Assembly: GCF_014066305.1 (NCBI RefSeq)
Contig: NW_023501074.1
Coordinates: 310,001-374,000, forward strand
DNA from: Letharia columbiana
Lineage: Eukaryota > Ascomycota > Lecanoromycetes > Lecanorales > Parmeliaceae
Length of the DNA stretch: 64,000 bases
Direction of reading: 5' to 3'
The notes beneath the pieces were generated by a model. It ran no database searches. It saw only the letters and a list, made by a program, of their open reading frames with translations, and had not been told where the DNA came from. Below, in pieces: positions 24,001 to 34,899 of the stretch (position 1 is the stretch's first letter; every line of letters begins with the position of its first letter). The translations under genes and the position numbers were made by a program.

Positions 24001-25400
24001 AATTTAATTTTACTATATACTATAAGGCTAATAAAGCGAATATTATTTCTAATATATTATTTAGACTTTAAGTAGATATAGATTTTAAAGAGAAATAAGT
24101 AGTGCTAGAAAGTCTTTATAAGAGTATTCTAGAACTAAATAAACGAATAATATCGTTTAAAGAAATCTTAGTCTATTATATAACCTTGATAGAAATAAAT
24201 AATAATTTTAAAAAACGCCTTATTAAGGCGTATAGCAAGGATTCTTAATAGATTAAGATTCTTAACTTATTTAAGTAACTCGAGCTTAATCTTTTAAGAG
24301 AACTCCGCTTTTGAAAATATAATAATTTTATTTATAGTATTATACTTAATTATATTAATAAGTAATAACTTTATATCTCTAAATTTATATAATAAAAAGT
24401 TTTTCAGATAATATATAATTAGAATTTCTATATCGATTTTTATATTATTTATATTAGAATCTCGCCATTAATCTATATTAAGAGTTTATCGAAATATTTT
24501 TAAATTTATTTAAAGTATTACTCTAAGTATTAGCTTAATTAAATTAAGCGATATTCTATTTATAGCGAGCTTAATCTAATTTCTATATCGCTAATTTTAT
24601 TTTATATTATAATAATAAATTTTATTATCGCGCTTTCTTTCTAGAAAAATAAGAATATACTTTTTATTAGAATATATAAATTCTTTAAAAGAAAACTTCT
24701 TATATTAGAATTTGATAAATGAATTATCGTCGATTAGACGAATACTTTATTTATTATTTTAATATCTTATAATTAGAGTATTTTTATCGTTATAATTAGC
24801 GACCGTAATACTAAGTTTATAAGTATCTTCTATAGAATTATTTTTAAGAAGCTCGAAACTATTATAATAACTTCGATTATTTATTACTCTTAGATAAATA
24901 AGTAATTAAAAAGAATAAATTAGATTATCGAGATTATTCTACGATTTTATTTTACTACTAGTATAAATAACTAATTAAATATACTTCTATTTCTTTAAGT
25001 ATATCTTAATAACTTAGTTATATTAACGGGATTTATACTAAACGAAATTACCTATAGATTTCGAGTATAAGATATATTAAGACTACTTATAGATCTATTA
25101 CTAGAGAATCTCAATTAACTATATTTTATTAAATGAGAAGAGATTAATAATATTATTACTTTCGCTAATACTATAATAAAAATTCGCTATAATAATAGCT
25201 ATAAAGCTATTAATCTTTATAAGAGATTATTAATTTATCTAAGACTATATTATAACTACTTTATTCCCGATATTAATCTTAAACTTTTTAATTAGAGAGT
25301 TAAATTATTTAAGATATTAGAGAAGATCGAAAATCTTACTTATCGACTAAATCTTTCGAGTATTATCTATATCTATTCTATAATATTTATAATTTAATTA
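21100..25400 (+). pseudogene. Element B gag-pol remnant: RT and integrase
   Basis: The clearest reverse transcriptase segment is at about 23095-23200, where the frame reads FIDDIIVF with both catalytic aspartates intact (codons 23113-23118), followed by a RIPped helix and by FQLL. RNase H should lie at about 23.5-24.0 kb. The integrase core is visible at 24796-24930: ISDRNTKFIS, then IFYRIIFKKLETIIITS, which fits the SDRDTKFTS...HPQTDGQSERTNQ region with His, Gln and Gly codons mutated. A gag-like part from about 21.1 kb is Lys-rich but too decayed to define. Stops are scattered throughout. Boundaries are approximate. Confidence 0.7.
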
Positions 25401-25757
25401 AAGCCTATATTAGATTAAGCTAAAGATCTTTATTATAGAATATTATATCCGCTATAGCTAGTAAAGAAAGAAGAAGAATAGATAAATCTAGACCTTACTA
25501 TTAGATTTTTATTATTCGAAATTAAGAAACTAAGTAATAGATAAGAAATTAAAAGAAATCTTAAGTATTTAATATATTAAAAAAATAGTAATAAGAAGCA
25601 TAATACTTAATACTTACTATATACTCTCTCGAAAATAAAGAATCTCGTAGTAGAATACGATATATATATTACTATCGATTCTATAAGTAATCGTTAAGAA
25701 AAGAGACTATCTACTACGTAAGTATTAGTTATAAAAATACTTACTCTACTAGCTTCT

Positions 25758-26032
25758 TATTAGGCCTAATACGTCATAGGCCTTAGCGCTACTTGCGTTA
25801 AGGCGCCGACATCGCATGTTCTACGTTAGAGTCCCTTTTAGGGTCTAGTTTCAATAACGTATTCTATATACTTAGGGGCTTAGCGGATATAGATCTACTT
25901 CGTATACTCCGAAGTTTTAATATTCCTTAAAGATTAGTTCTATTATTAAATATACTATTAAATTCTATAATAATACTATATCTTTTATAGCCTATGCCCG
26001 CTAGCTAATCGTTAGTAAACTATGTCTTTATA
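25758..26032 (+). repeat. Element C(+) 5' LTR, lightly RIPped
   Basis: 275 bp, TATTAGGCCTAATACG...GTCTTTATA. It matches the C(-) LTRs at 52819-53096 and 60983-61257. Internal sequence such as GGCGCCGACATCGCATG and TAGAGTCCCTTTTAGGG keeps CpA and CpC sites that are mutated in the other copies. Confidence 0.85.
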
Positions 26033-26077
26033 ATTTTAATCTCTCTATCTTTTTAAAGAAAAAGGCTTATTATCGTT

Positions 26078-27180
26078 ATGATGTCGGGTTTATCTCTAAA
26101 TCGTATAATAGAAAACGAAGATAATATCGAGAGCCGCTATAGCGTCGATAATAAGTTCGAGAATTTCTTATTAATAGAAGATCTTACTATAAAACAACGT
26201 CTTATAATTACTAAGGCCGAAAATCGTCGCCTAAAATAAGAATAAGAATTGGCTGCGTTAAAGGCCTGTAATCGCGAGCTTTATAATGTTAGCTTATCGT
26301 CTATAGCTAGCGAGAATCTATCTATATTAATTACTATCGCGTTTTTAGCGGATATATTAATTAAGGCGAAAATACTTTACTCTAAAAGAATATATTTTTA
26401 TAAAGATATTAGTAAGAAAGAATATCTACGCTAATTCCGCGAAGTCGAAATTAAGTTTCTTATAAATTCTAAGTATTTTATTATTAATTAATTAAGAATT
26501 ATTTATTATATATAATTCTTAGAAGATAACTCTAATATTTAATAATATAGATATTATTAAATCTATAGCCTAAAGAATACGACTTTCAAATTCTTTAAGC
26601 AGTTCCTACTTAATTTAGTAGCGGATTTAATAAATCGTTATCTTCTCGCTTACGAAAAGTAGAAGAAGATTAAATAACACTTCGATTAGAAGGTATTTAT
26701 TTTTAAGATTTATTTAAAAAAGCTAGAGGTCTATATAACCCTATTTTCTAAGAAGTATTAAGTTAATTTCTTCTTAACTAAGCTTAAATCGAAGCTTAAG
26801 AATAAGATTTTAAGTATTAATAATATATCGAAATAACGAGAAGAAATTCTTATTTAGGCTATTATATAGGAAAAGATTTTAAAATGCGTACGCTTTAACG
26901 GCGATTTCTATTTGAAGTCTTCGAAGAGATTCGCTAAGGATAAGTCTCTAAAGAATCGAATTTCGAAGTCTAAATTAATTTTAAATAGCGGCGCTTACGT
27001 AGCGTGTATTTAAGACGATAATGTAAAGCGTAAAGCTAAATTCTTTAACTCTAACTATAAAAAGAATAGTTATTTTTATTATAGAAAATAGGGTTATTAA
27101 ATATCTAAATATCTAGATCTTAATAAATCGTCTATAGCTTATATCGGCGTAGTATTAATAAAAAAAGATTTAATCTTATA
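26078..27180 (+). pseudogene. Element C(+) gag remnant with zinc knuckle
   Basis: Begins with two ATG codons (26078, 26081; MMSGLSLNR) and stays in one frame for over 1 kb, with stops at expected Gln or Trp codons. An unbroken 61-codon stretch at 26249-26434 belongs to the same frame. At 27068-27115, still in frame, is the degraded CCHC zinc knuckle: Y-x-x-Y-x-x-x-G-Y-x-x-x-x-Y, where Cys and His codons have become Tyr, as RIP predicts. This is the structural capsid protein of a Ty3/Gypsy element. It is interrupted and not functional. Confidence 0.75.
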
Positions 27181-27849
27181 ACCGCCTTAGAAGCGAGATA
27201 AGAATAATAATTAATAAAGATAATTTCTTTTATTCTTACGAAGGGGTAAATAAAGCTTTAGAGTAAATAGAGATAACTCGTTACTCTACTCGATATTAGA
27301 ATATATATTAATTTAATTTCGTAAAAGTTCGTAATCTAATAGAACTTAAAATCTTATAATATTATTTTATTATAATCGAAAGCGCTAAGTAATTAAAGTA
27401 TATATTATTATAGCGTATATTAGCTAAACTATTAGTTAATAGATAGCTAAAATTAGAGTAGAAAGTATAATATACTTTTTTATACTATTAATTAAAAAGG
27501 CTTTAATATCGTATTAAATATATTCGGGCTAAGTTAATTATAAATACTATTAAATCTAGCGACGAAGTAGTAATAATTTAAGATTAACGCTAATAAATTA
27601 TAGATTAAAGAATTAATTAAATTTATTCGAATTATCGAATAGAAGCTAAATATATTTATAATTATATACGCTGCGATAATATATAGCGAATTAAAAAATA
27701 AGCGTAGTCTGAAGCTCTCTTAGGAGTTATTAGAGTTTAATAATATTTTTTTTAATAAAAAAGTAGAGATCTTATTTGCGCTTAAGTAGGAGGATTATAT
27801 TATTAAGATCGAGAGCGATAAAAAGCCGCTATATGATCTCTTATATAAT

Positions 27850-30770
27850 CTATCTTAAACGAAGTTAATGGAGCTATAGCGCTATCTAAAGAATTTTCTT
27901 TAAAAAGATTAAATTCGTTATTCGACTTTCTTAATCGAAGTATCGATTTTTTTCATTTCTAAAAAGAATAAGGGGCTTTATCTTTACGTTAATTATCGAA
28001 GCCTAAACGCGATAATTATTAAAAATCGATACTCGCTACCTCTAATTATCGAGACTCTAAATCGCTTATATAACGCTAAAGTCTTTACGAAGTTAAATCT
28101 TAAGAATATTTATTATTAAATTCGAATTAAAGAAGATGATGAGTGAAAAACAGCGTTCCGCAGTCGCTATAACTACTTCGAATATTTAATTATATCTTTT
28201 AGGCTCGCTAATATATCGATAACTTTTTAAGTATATATTAATAGAGCCCTTGGGGGCTTAATGAATATAATGTGTGTAATATATTTAAATGATATTCTAA
28301 TTTATAGTGCTGATTTAGCGAAGTATTAATAATATATTAAGTAAATGCTTAAGCGTTTACGCTAGTTTCAACTATACGCTAGTCTAAAGAAGTATTAATT
28401 CTATATTAAATAGGTTAAGTTTCTAGAGTTTATTATATCTATTAAAGGTGTCGTAATGGATTAGAAATATATCGCTATTATTAAGAAGTAGTTAAAATTA
28501 AAAAGTTATTAGGATATATAAGTCTTTTTAGACTTTACTAATTTTTATTAGTGATTTATCTATAGCTATTTCAGTATAATAACGTTATTTATTAACTTAT
28601 TTAAAGGGAGTAAGAATAATAAGAAATTTGAATTATTAGAGTGAATAGATAACGCGGAGCTGGCGTTCTAGTAGCTTCGAAGTATTTTTATAACCGCGTC
28701 GTTTCTACGCTACTATAACTTAAATTTAAAGCTATATCTTAAGATCGACGCTTTTAACTTCGATATAAGAGCTATACTTTTATAATTAAATAAGAATAAT
28801 TATTAATAATTAGTAATATTCTAATCTAGGAAAATAATTTCTATAAAGTAAAACTATAAGATCTATAATTAAGAGTTATTCGCTATTATAGTGTTTATAA
28901 AATAATAGCGTTACTATCTAGAAGATAATACGTTTTATATTAAAATTCTAACAGATTATAATAATTTTAAGAGCTTTATAAAGTAGAAGAAATTAAACTC
29001 TAAATAAATCTATTAAGTACTAAAGTTAGCTACTTATAACTTTAAAATTTTTTATTAAATAAATAAATTAAACTCTATTAACCCGCTATCGCGGCGCCTT
29101 AATTATAAGAGGATTTCGCCGTTAAATATTAAACTTTTATTGATATTATAGAATAAGCTTATACTTTAGATTAGCGACGAGTAGTTATAAAGAGATAAAA
29201 AGATTATAGCGGCGATAGCGCTTATATTTTATATTATTAATATTTAGATAATTATTTCTAGAAGAGAGTCTAAGGCCGTATAAGAGATTACTTATAACGT
29301 ATTTTAAAGGCTAATAAAGATATTAATTTAAGATCTATAAGCTTATAATAATTAAATAAACTCTTTTTAAATTAATATTAATAAGTTAATAATTAAGCGT
29401 CGCGTATATAGCTAAGTATAAATCTTAGACTTTAAAGAATTATTAAGATATAATAATCGCCTTTATATTTCTAGAGATAAGATTTTAAGAGAAAAGCTTA
29501 TTAATAAATATTATAATAATTCTTTATTAAAATACTTTAGCGCTGCGAAGACGTATAAGCTATTTATTTATAAATATTATTAAAATAAAAGTCTAAAGTA
29601 AGTTATCGACTATATTAAGATATATAATATTTATTAGCGAATTAAAGCTCCGCGATATCGTCTATATAACGAATTAAGCTCGCTTTCTATCGCTATTAAG
29701 CTATAAAAGAAAATTTCTATAGATTTTATTATTAACTTATTAGTAAGTAAGTATAAAAGTATTATCTACGATGCTATTTTAATTATAGTAAATCGATTTA
29801 TAAAAATAATAAGATATATTTCTATATTTATTACGATCGATATCGCTTAACTAATAAAAGTATTTTATTTCGAAATAATATATCGCTATAGTATATTAAA
29901 CGATATTATTAATAATAGAGGCTCTATATTTACTAATAGCTTCTAGTTCGCTATTTACTTCTATTCTAAAATTAAGCGATATCTAAGTACCGCCTTTTAT
30001 TCGTAAATCGATAAGTAAATTAAGTAATAAAATTAGATATTAAAATACTTCTTACGCGTATTCGCTAACGATAAGTAAAATATTTAAGCGAAATAATTAT
30101 TAATAGTAGAGTTCGCTTATATAAATAGTTAATATTTCTCTATCGAAACGATACTATTCTTTCTAATATACGAATATTATTTTAAAATTCGTTAGGAGAT
30201 TAAGAATAACTTTATTGAGGGGGAAATATTCGCTATAAATAATAGAATAAAGAAGTTATAAGTATTAAGGAATAAGATAGTAGAGCGTTTTTATAGTATA
30301 ATTACGACTTAGTTTAAGTACTATAATAAAATATATTAATCTTAAAGTTATAAGATAGACGATTTAATAATACTAGTAACTAAGAATCTAAAGTAGAAAC
30401 GCTTAAATAAAAAGTTATCTCACAAATTTGTAGAACTATTTTAAATTATAGATAAGATAGGAACGCAGGCGTATCGCCTACTTCTATCTCCGACGTATAA
30501 AATTTATAATATCTTTTATATATTATTATTTAAGCTTTATTATCTTCGCGATTATAATAATATAGTAAAAGCCTTTATATAAACCTCCGATTTTATCGAT
30601 AACGATAAGCTTTAAGAAATTGAAGAAATTATTAATAAGATTAAGTATAAGAAAGGCGTTTAATATAAAGTTAAATAGACTAATTAGAGCGAAGAGTATA
30701 ACTAATAACTACTAAATAATGAATTTACTAATACTAGCGAGCTAACTTAAGTCTACGAGTAGACGAATAA
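27850..30770 (+). pseudogene. Element C(+) pol remnant: RT, RNase H, integrase, chromodomain
   Basis: RT starts clearly at about 27.93 kb (FFISKKNKGLYLYVNYRSLN, fitting FVPKKDGSLRLCVDYRGLN). It continues through NRYSLPLI to the catalytic block CVIYLNDILIYS at about 28273-28308, where the first Asp is mutated to Asn. RNase H is expected near 28.7-29.0 kb and the integrase at about 29.5-30.2 kb. The stretch 30480-30760 reads LLLSPTYKIYNIF, then EIEEIINKIKYKKGV and a following YKVK stretch, which is the conserved end of a Gypsy integrase leading into a chromodomain. RT is in a different frame from gag, so a frameshift (natural or by decay) lies between them. Confidence 0.75.
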
Positions 30771-31559
30771 TAAGTAAAAGCATTAAATAATAAATAATAA
30801 GTCTCTTATTATTAAAGAGCTCAATTAATTATATAGATTAACGACGAGTAAGTAAAGGCGATAAAATTAGATATAATTATCGACTAGGTTAGATATATTT
30901 CTAGATAATATTTATACTATATATATACTCCTCTATACTTACTATTATTAAAATATAAATTAATAAAATAATTATATTTTTAATTATCTATTAAACTCTA
31001 TTATAAAAAGAGTATATCGTATTAAGATATATATTATTAATATAAATATATTTTTTACCTAGAGTAGCTATTAAAGAATTACCTAAAAACTCTACGCTAG
31101 CGCTATTACTAAAAAAAGATCGCTATTTAAATATTCTTCGCTATCTTAGCGTTAGATCTCGAGTTAAATTTATTAACTTAGTTTTTTAACGAGGAGATAG
31201 TTAAAGTATAGTCTTCGTATTAATATCTATCGATATCCGCTATATATCAACGAAGGTTCTCGAGCTTCTTTTTAGTAACTCGTTTATTTCCTTTAATTCC
31301 TCTATACGCTTATATACTATTATAAGCTAGTCTTAGAGATCTATAATCATAGTAAGAGCGGCCGAAGTCGTCGTTATCGTATATTTCTATAACTTATACT
31401 ATTAAGTAATCTTCTTATCGAGCTTAGTTCGTCGATGAGATAGCTTCTAAAACTATTTAGCGCGGCGATAGCGCCATATTAATTTCCTTATTTATATCTA
31501 AAGGTGTAGGAGGATTTCAATATAGCGGCTAATATTGTGCTTTTCGATCTTACAATTAT

Positions 31560-32350
31560 TATAAAGAGGAGACTTACCTTAAATATATAAATCGTTACCT
31601 TAGTAAAAATAAGTTTTATATAATAAATTAGATACTAGGATTTATTAGTAGTTACGTATATAAAGCGATAGTAGCGAGAATAGTTAAGAGTTAGTAATCG
31701 CGCTTACGAGGCGACTATACACTTACTATTAAAGTTATTATTATTATTAAAAAAGGGTATTATAAAATTATTAGCCTATATATCGACGCGATCGATAATA
31801 GTAAAATACTTATAATAAAGAGAAGTAGATTATTAGTATAATAAGATATACTATATTTATGTTAGTATTAATATCGACGTTATAGCGCTAGAATAAGTAC
31901 TTATAAGAGAAGCGTTAGAAGTTATAAAGAATAAAAATAAATAATTTAAAAGGGGTTTTTATATTCTCTATCGTAGCGCTATTACTAGCGAATAATATCT
32001 AGCAACGTAGATAGTAGTAACGCGATAATATTTTACTATTATCTACTAGATCGCATCGCCTAGCTATCGTTATTATTTCTACTTATTAATTAATAATCGA
32101 AAATATTATTATAAACGCGTCGCTTTATTAATTACTTTCTTCGAATTTCTATAATAAAGGTTATTACTACGCTATTTCGCTATAAACGTAATACGCTATA
32201 AGAATAACGTTATTTATAGAGAAACTCTTCTTCCTCCTTTTATTTATAAATTTTCGAGGTTTTATTATAAGTTCTTAAATCTAATATTATTCGCTATAAA
32301 AGCTATTAATTAACGCTATAGAAACGCTAATACTAAGCGCGTCGACTTAT
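31560..32350 (+). pseudogene. Extra ORF of element C downstream of integrase, function unknown
   Basis: For nearly 800 bp one plus-strand frame is readable, with interruptions almost only at TAA/TAG, the products of Gln codons under RIP. This is strong evidence that it once coded. The predicted protein is helical: a basic Gln-rich segment (KR, two stops, RE, stop, LRVSNRAYEAT), a Leu-rich run, then IALE-stop-VLIREALEVIKNKNK and later LINNRKYYYKRVALLITFFEF. The C(-) copy has the same region on its minus strand, interrupted by a mariner-type insertion. I do not recognise it as a standard Gypsy domain. It could be an acquired gene, an env-like or chaperone-like ORF, or a captured host fragment. 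The start is uncertain. Confidence 0.5.
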
Positions 32351-32365
32351 TATAAATAATTATTA

Positions 32366-32467
32366 ATTAAAATTTTAAAAAAAAAATTTTTTTCAAAAAA
32401 AAAAAAAAAAAAAATTTTTAAAAAATAAAAAAAAAACCCAAAAGGGGAAAAATAAAATTTATTTTAT

Positions 32468-32506
<39 letters not shown>

Positions 32507-32566
32507 TTTTTTTTTAAATTATAAAAAATTTAAAAAAATTATTAAAAAAATTTATTTTTTTAAAAA

Positions 32567-32608
<42 letters not shown>

Positions 32609-32640
32609 AAAAAAAAAAATAAAAAAAAAAAAAATTTAAA
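32366..32640. other. A/T homopolymer block replacing part of element C(+) 3' end
   Basis: Long A runs broken by T runs, with isolated CCC and GGGG. This is unlike the RIPped texture around it, which always keeps TCG, CTT and AGA words. In C(-) the equivalent place holds ordinary internal sequence plus the start of the LTR. An assembly or consensus error is the simplest explanation; a genuine poly-A expansion is possible. No feature is supported here. Confidence 0.7.
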
Positions 32641-32766
32641 TTAAATTTATATACTATATTAGAGTTACTTTTAGAATTTAATTTCAATAACGTTTTTATA
32701 TTGGGAAAAAAAAAAAACTCTATTTCTACTTATACTTCTATTAGAAAGCGAGATTATTCTCGTAAG

Positions 32767-32949
32767 TATTACGAGCGTATTTTATATCCTTAATATACTA
32801 CTTAGCTCTCTTACTTATTCGAGCCTAGCGTATCTTAGTAGAGACATTTATCTACTATTTAATATCTTTCTTCTATCTATATAGTTCGATATCTTAATTA
32901 TCTTATTTAATATATCTATATTAATATTATATCTATATCGATTCTAATA
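32767..32949 (+). repeat. Element D 5' LTR
   Basis: 183 bp, TATTACGAGCGTA...GATTCTAATA. It is the same length as 39447-39629 and nearly collinear, with differences that are mainly C/T or G/A. Confidence 0.85.
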
Positions 32950-33899
32950 CTATAACTAAGATTAATTTACTTATTTTATTTATATTAGCGAATAAATTCA
33001 AAGAAACGCGCTAGTAGAGACTTTAATAAGAAATTAAGTTAAGCTATTATATTTCTAGATAAGTCTATTAAATAGATAATTCGATTTTAAAGCGAATCGA
33101 ACTCGGTAAATAGTAGTCGAGAGATAAATAAGATATTAAACTATTTATATAATTAGCGAATCGAAAGAAATAGCTAATATTAATAAAATACTATTTAAAT
33201 AATATATATAAGCTTTCTCGTATATAACTTCTCTACGAGATAAGAAACCCTCTAAGCGAAGTAAGTGTACTCGAAAGACTACTATTTAAAGCACTTATAG
33301 TCTTCTTAACGTTTTAAATAATTAAGAAATAAGTATATTAAACTCTTATAAAGAAATAACCTTATCTTAGACTTTATAATAAAAATTTTTATTCTTAATA
33401 TCGAATAATTTCGATATACTTTAGAGAGGCTTTATTATTCTCTAGTATATTTAATATCTCTAATATCTATTCTTTCGAAGTATTTAAACTCCTCTCTACT
33501 TTATTTTAAATCTTTCTTTCTTCTTTCTTATAGCGAAGTCTAATATCGAAAGAATAAATTAAATTAAGATCTTATTAAAGTAAATTAAGTTTTAATAGAT
33601 ATTAATTTTATTAGATAATATCTCTAATAAGATAGATTTAATAAATATATTTTAAAATATCGCTAATAATTTATAACTATAATATTAAATTAAGTACTAA
33701 CTCGATAAATTTATAACTATATTAAATGAAATTCGTTAGAAAAAAGATAATTTTCGAGAGATTATTATTTAATATTATATCGTTATAATAGAAAAGAATC
33801 TAGCTATAAACGATTTATATTAGACTTATAGAATAATTAAGAAGATAAATTAACTAGTTTAAGACTTTTAAAAGGATATAACTTTTCTATAGTGAAAAG

Positions 33900-34760
33900 T
33901 TAATAGCCTTAAGATATAGTTAATAAAAGACTTATAGCTATTATCGATCGAGAAGAAACGTACGCCTAGACGTTTAAAAGAGAAATTAATTAAAATTTTA
34001 AATTTACCTCTATTTATCGATAATAATAACCCTATCTAAAATAATTAATTCTTTAAAATAAAATAGAAATTTAAGATTAATAGCGATTATTATCTTATTA
34101 AAAACTTTAAGATAATCTATATAATCTTATAACTCGATAATAAAACTATATAATATACGATATATAGAAGACTTCGAAACTCTATTAACTTATATTAGTC
34201 TTTTATTAAGATTATAGACGAGTTAACTAATATCTATAAGAACTTAAATCGATATAATAATATATTATAAGATATATACGCTCTATAATAAGCAATTTAA
34301 TTCTTTATTAACTTCTATTTAAACTTTATTCAATTAGATACTATTCTTAATTTTAACGAAATCGTTATAATAAAGTATTATCTTTTAAATAAATTAAGAA
34401 GTTATCTAAGAGAGTTATAAGATATCGTAAGAGATTTTATTATCTTAAAGACTATAAAGAAATATCTTCGAAAACTAGATAATTTATATCGTGCTAGATA
34501 TAAAGATATAGAGTTTAAAAAGACTATTATTAAGTTAACTATAATACGAACTACGATTAATATATATCTTATATCTATTATTAAGATTATAACCACTACG
34601 CCTCTAGATATTAAGATCGATCTAAAGCTAAGAAAATTAATATACTATAACTGCGATAAAAAAGATTACTATCGAAATACCTATATAGTAATTACCTAAA
34701 CCGAGACCGATAAAAAGACCTTTAAGAAGGTACGACTTTACGCGATAGAAATAAACGAAG
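33900..34760 (+). pseudogene. Element D gag remnant with zinc knuckle
   Basis: At about 34630-34680 the plus strand reads KLIYYNCDKKDYYRNTY, the RIPped form of C-Y-N-C-G-K-K-G-H-Y-A-R-N-C. Two Cys and the His have become Tyr, Thr or similar, and Gly has become Asp. The upstream 700 bp is charged and Leu/Asn-rich as in gag proteins, but it is interrupted by stops. The reverse-strand open stretch at 34402-34596 is a by-product of AT-rich composition. Confidence 0.65.
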
Positions 34761-34899
34761 AATTTAAAATTAATAACGTCGATATTACAGATAGCGACGA
34801 TTTTTTTTTAGATTTAAAAAACGAATAGCCTCTATTAAAGTTATAATAAGAGGTACTTATAAAGTATATCTAATAAATACTTCTAATAACGTTTTAGTA

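Larger units (their letters stand above)
25758..32734 (+). mobile_element. LTR retrotransposon C, plus-strand copy, nested in B
   Basis: The 5' LTR (25758-26032) is followed on the plus strand by gag with a RIPped zinc knuckle, RT, integrase with chromodomain, and an additional ORF (about 31.56-32.35 kb). The 3' LTR is incomplete: a middle piece at about 32650-32705 and a terminal CTACTTATA at 32726-32734. The A-rich stretch 32370-32640 replaces expected sequence. The duplication CTTCT at 25753-25757 and 32735-32739 marks the insertion into B. The same family is present in reverse at 52819-61257, which supports every boundary. RT carries patches of weak RIP near 28.15-28.30 kb. Confidence 0.85.

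Noticed and set aside
34402..34596. 64-codon minus-strand ORF
   Set aside because: It is antisense to the element D gag remnant and very rich in Ile and Leu, as expected by chance in AT-rich RIPped DNA.
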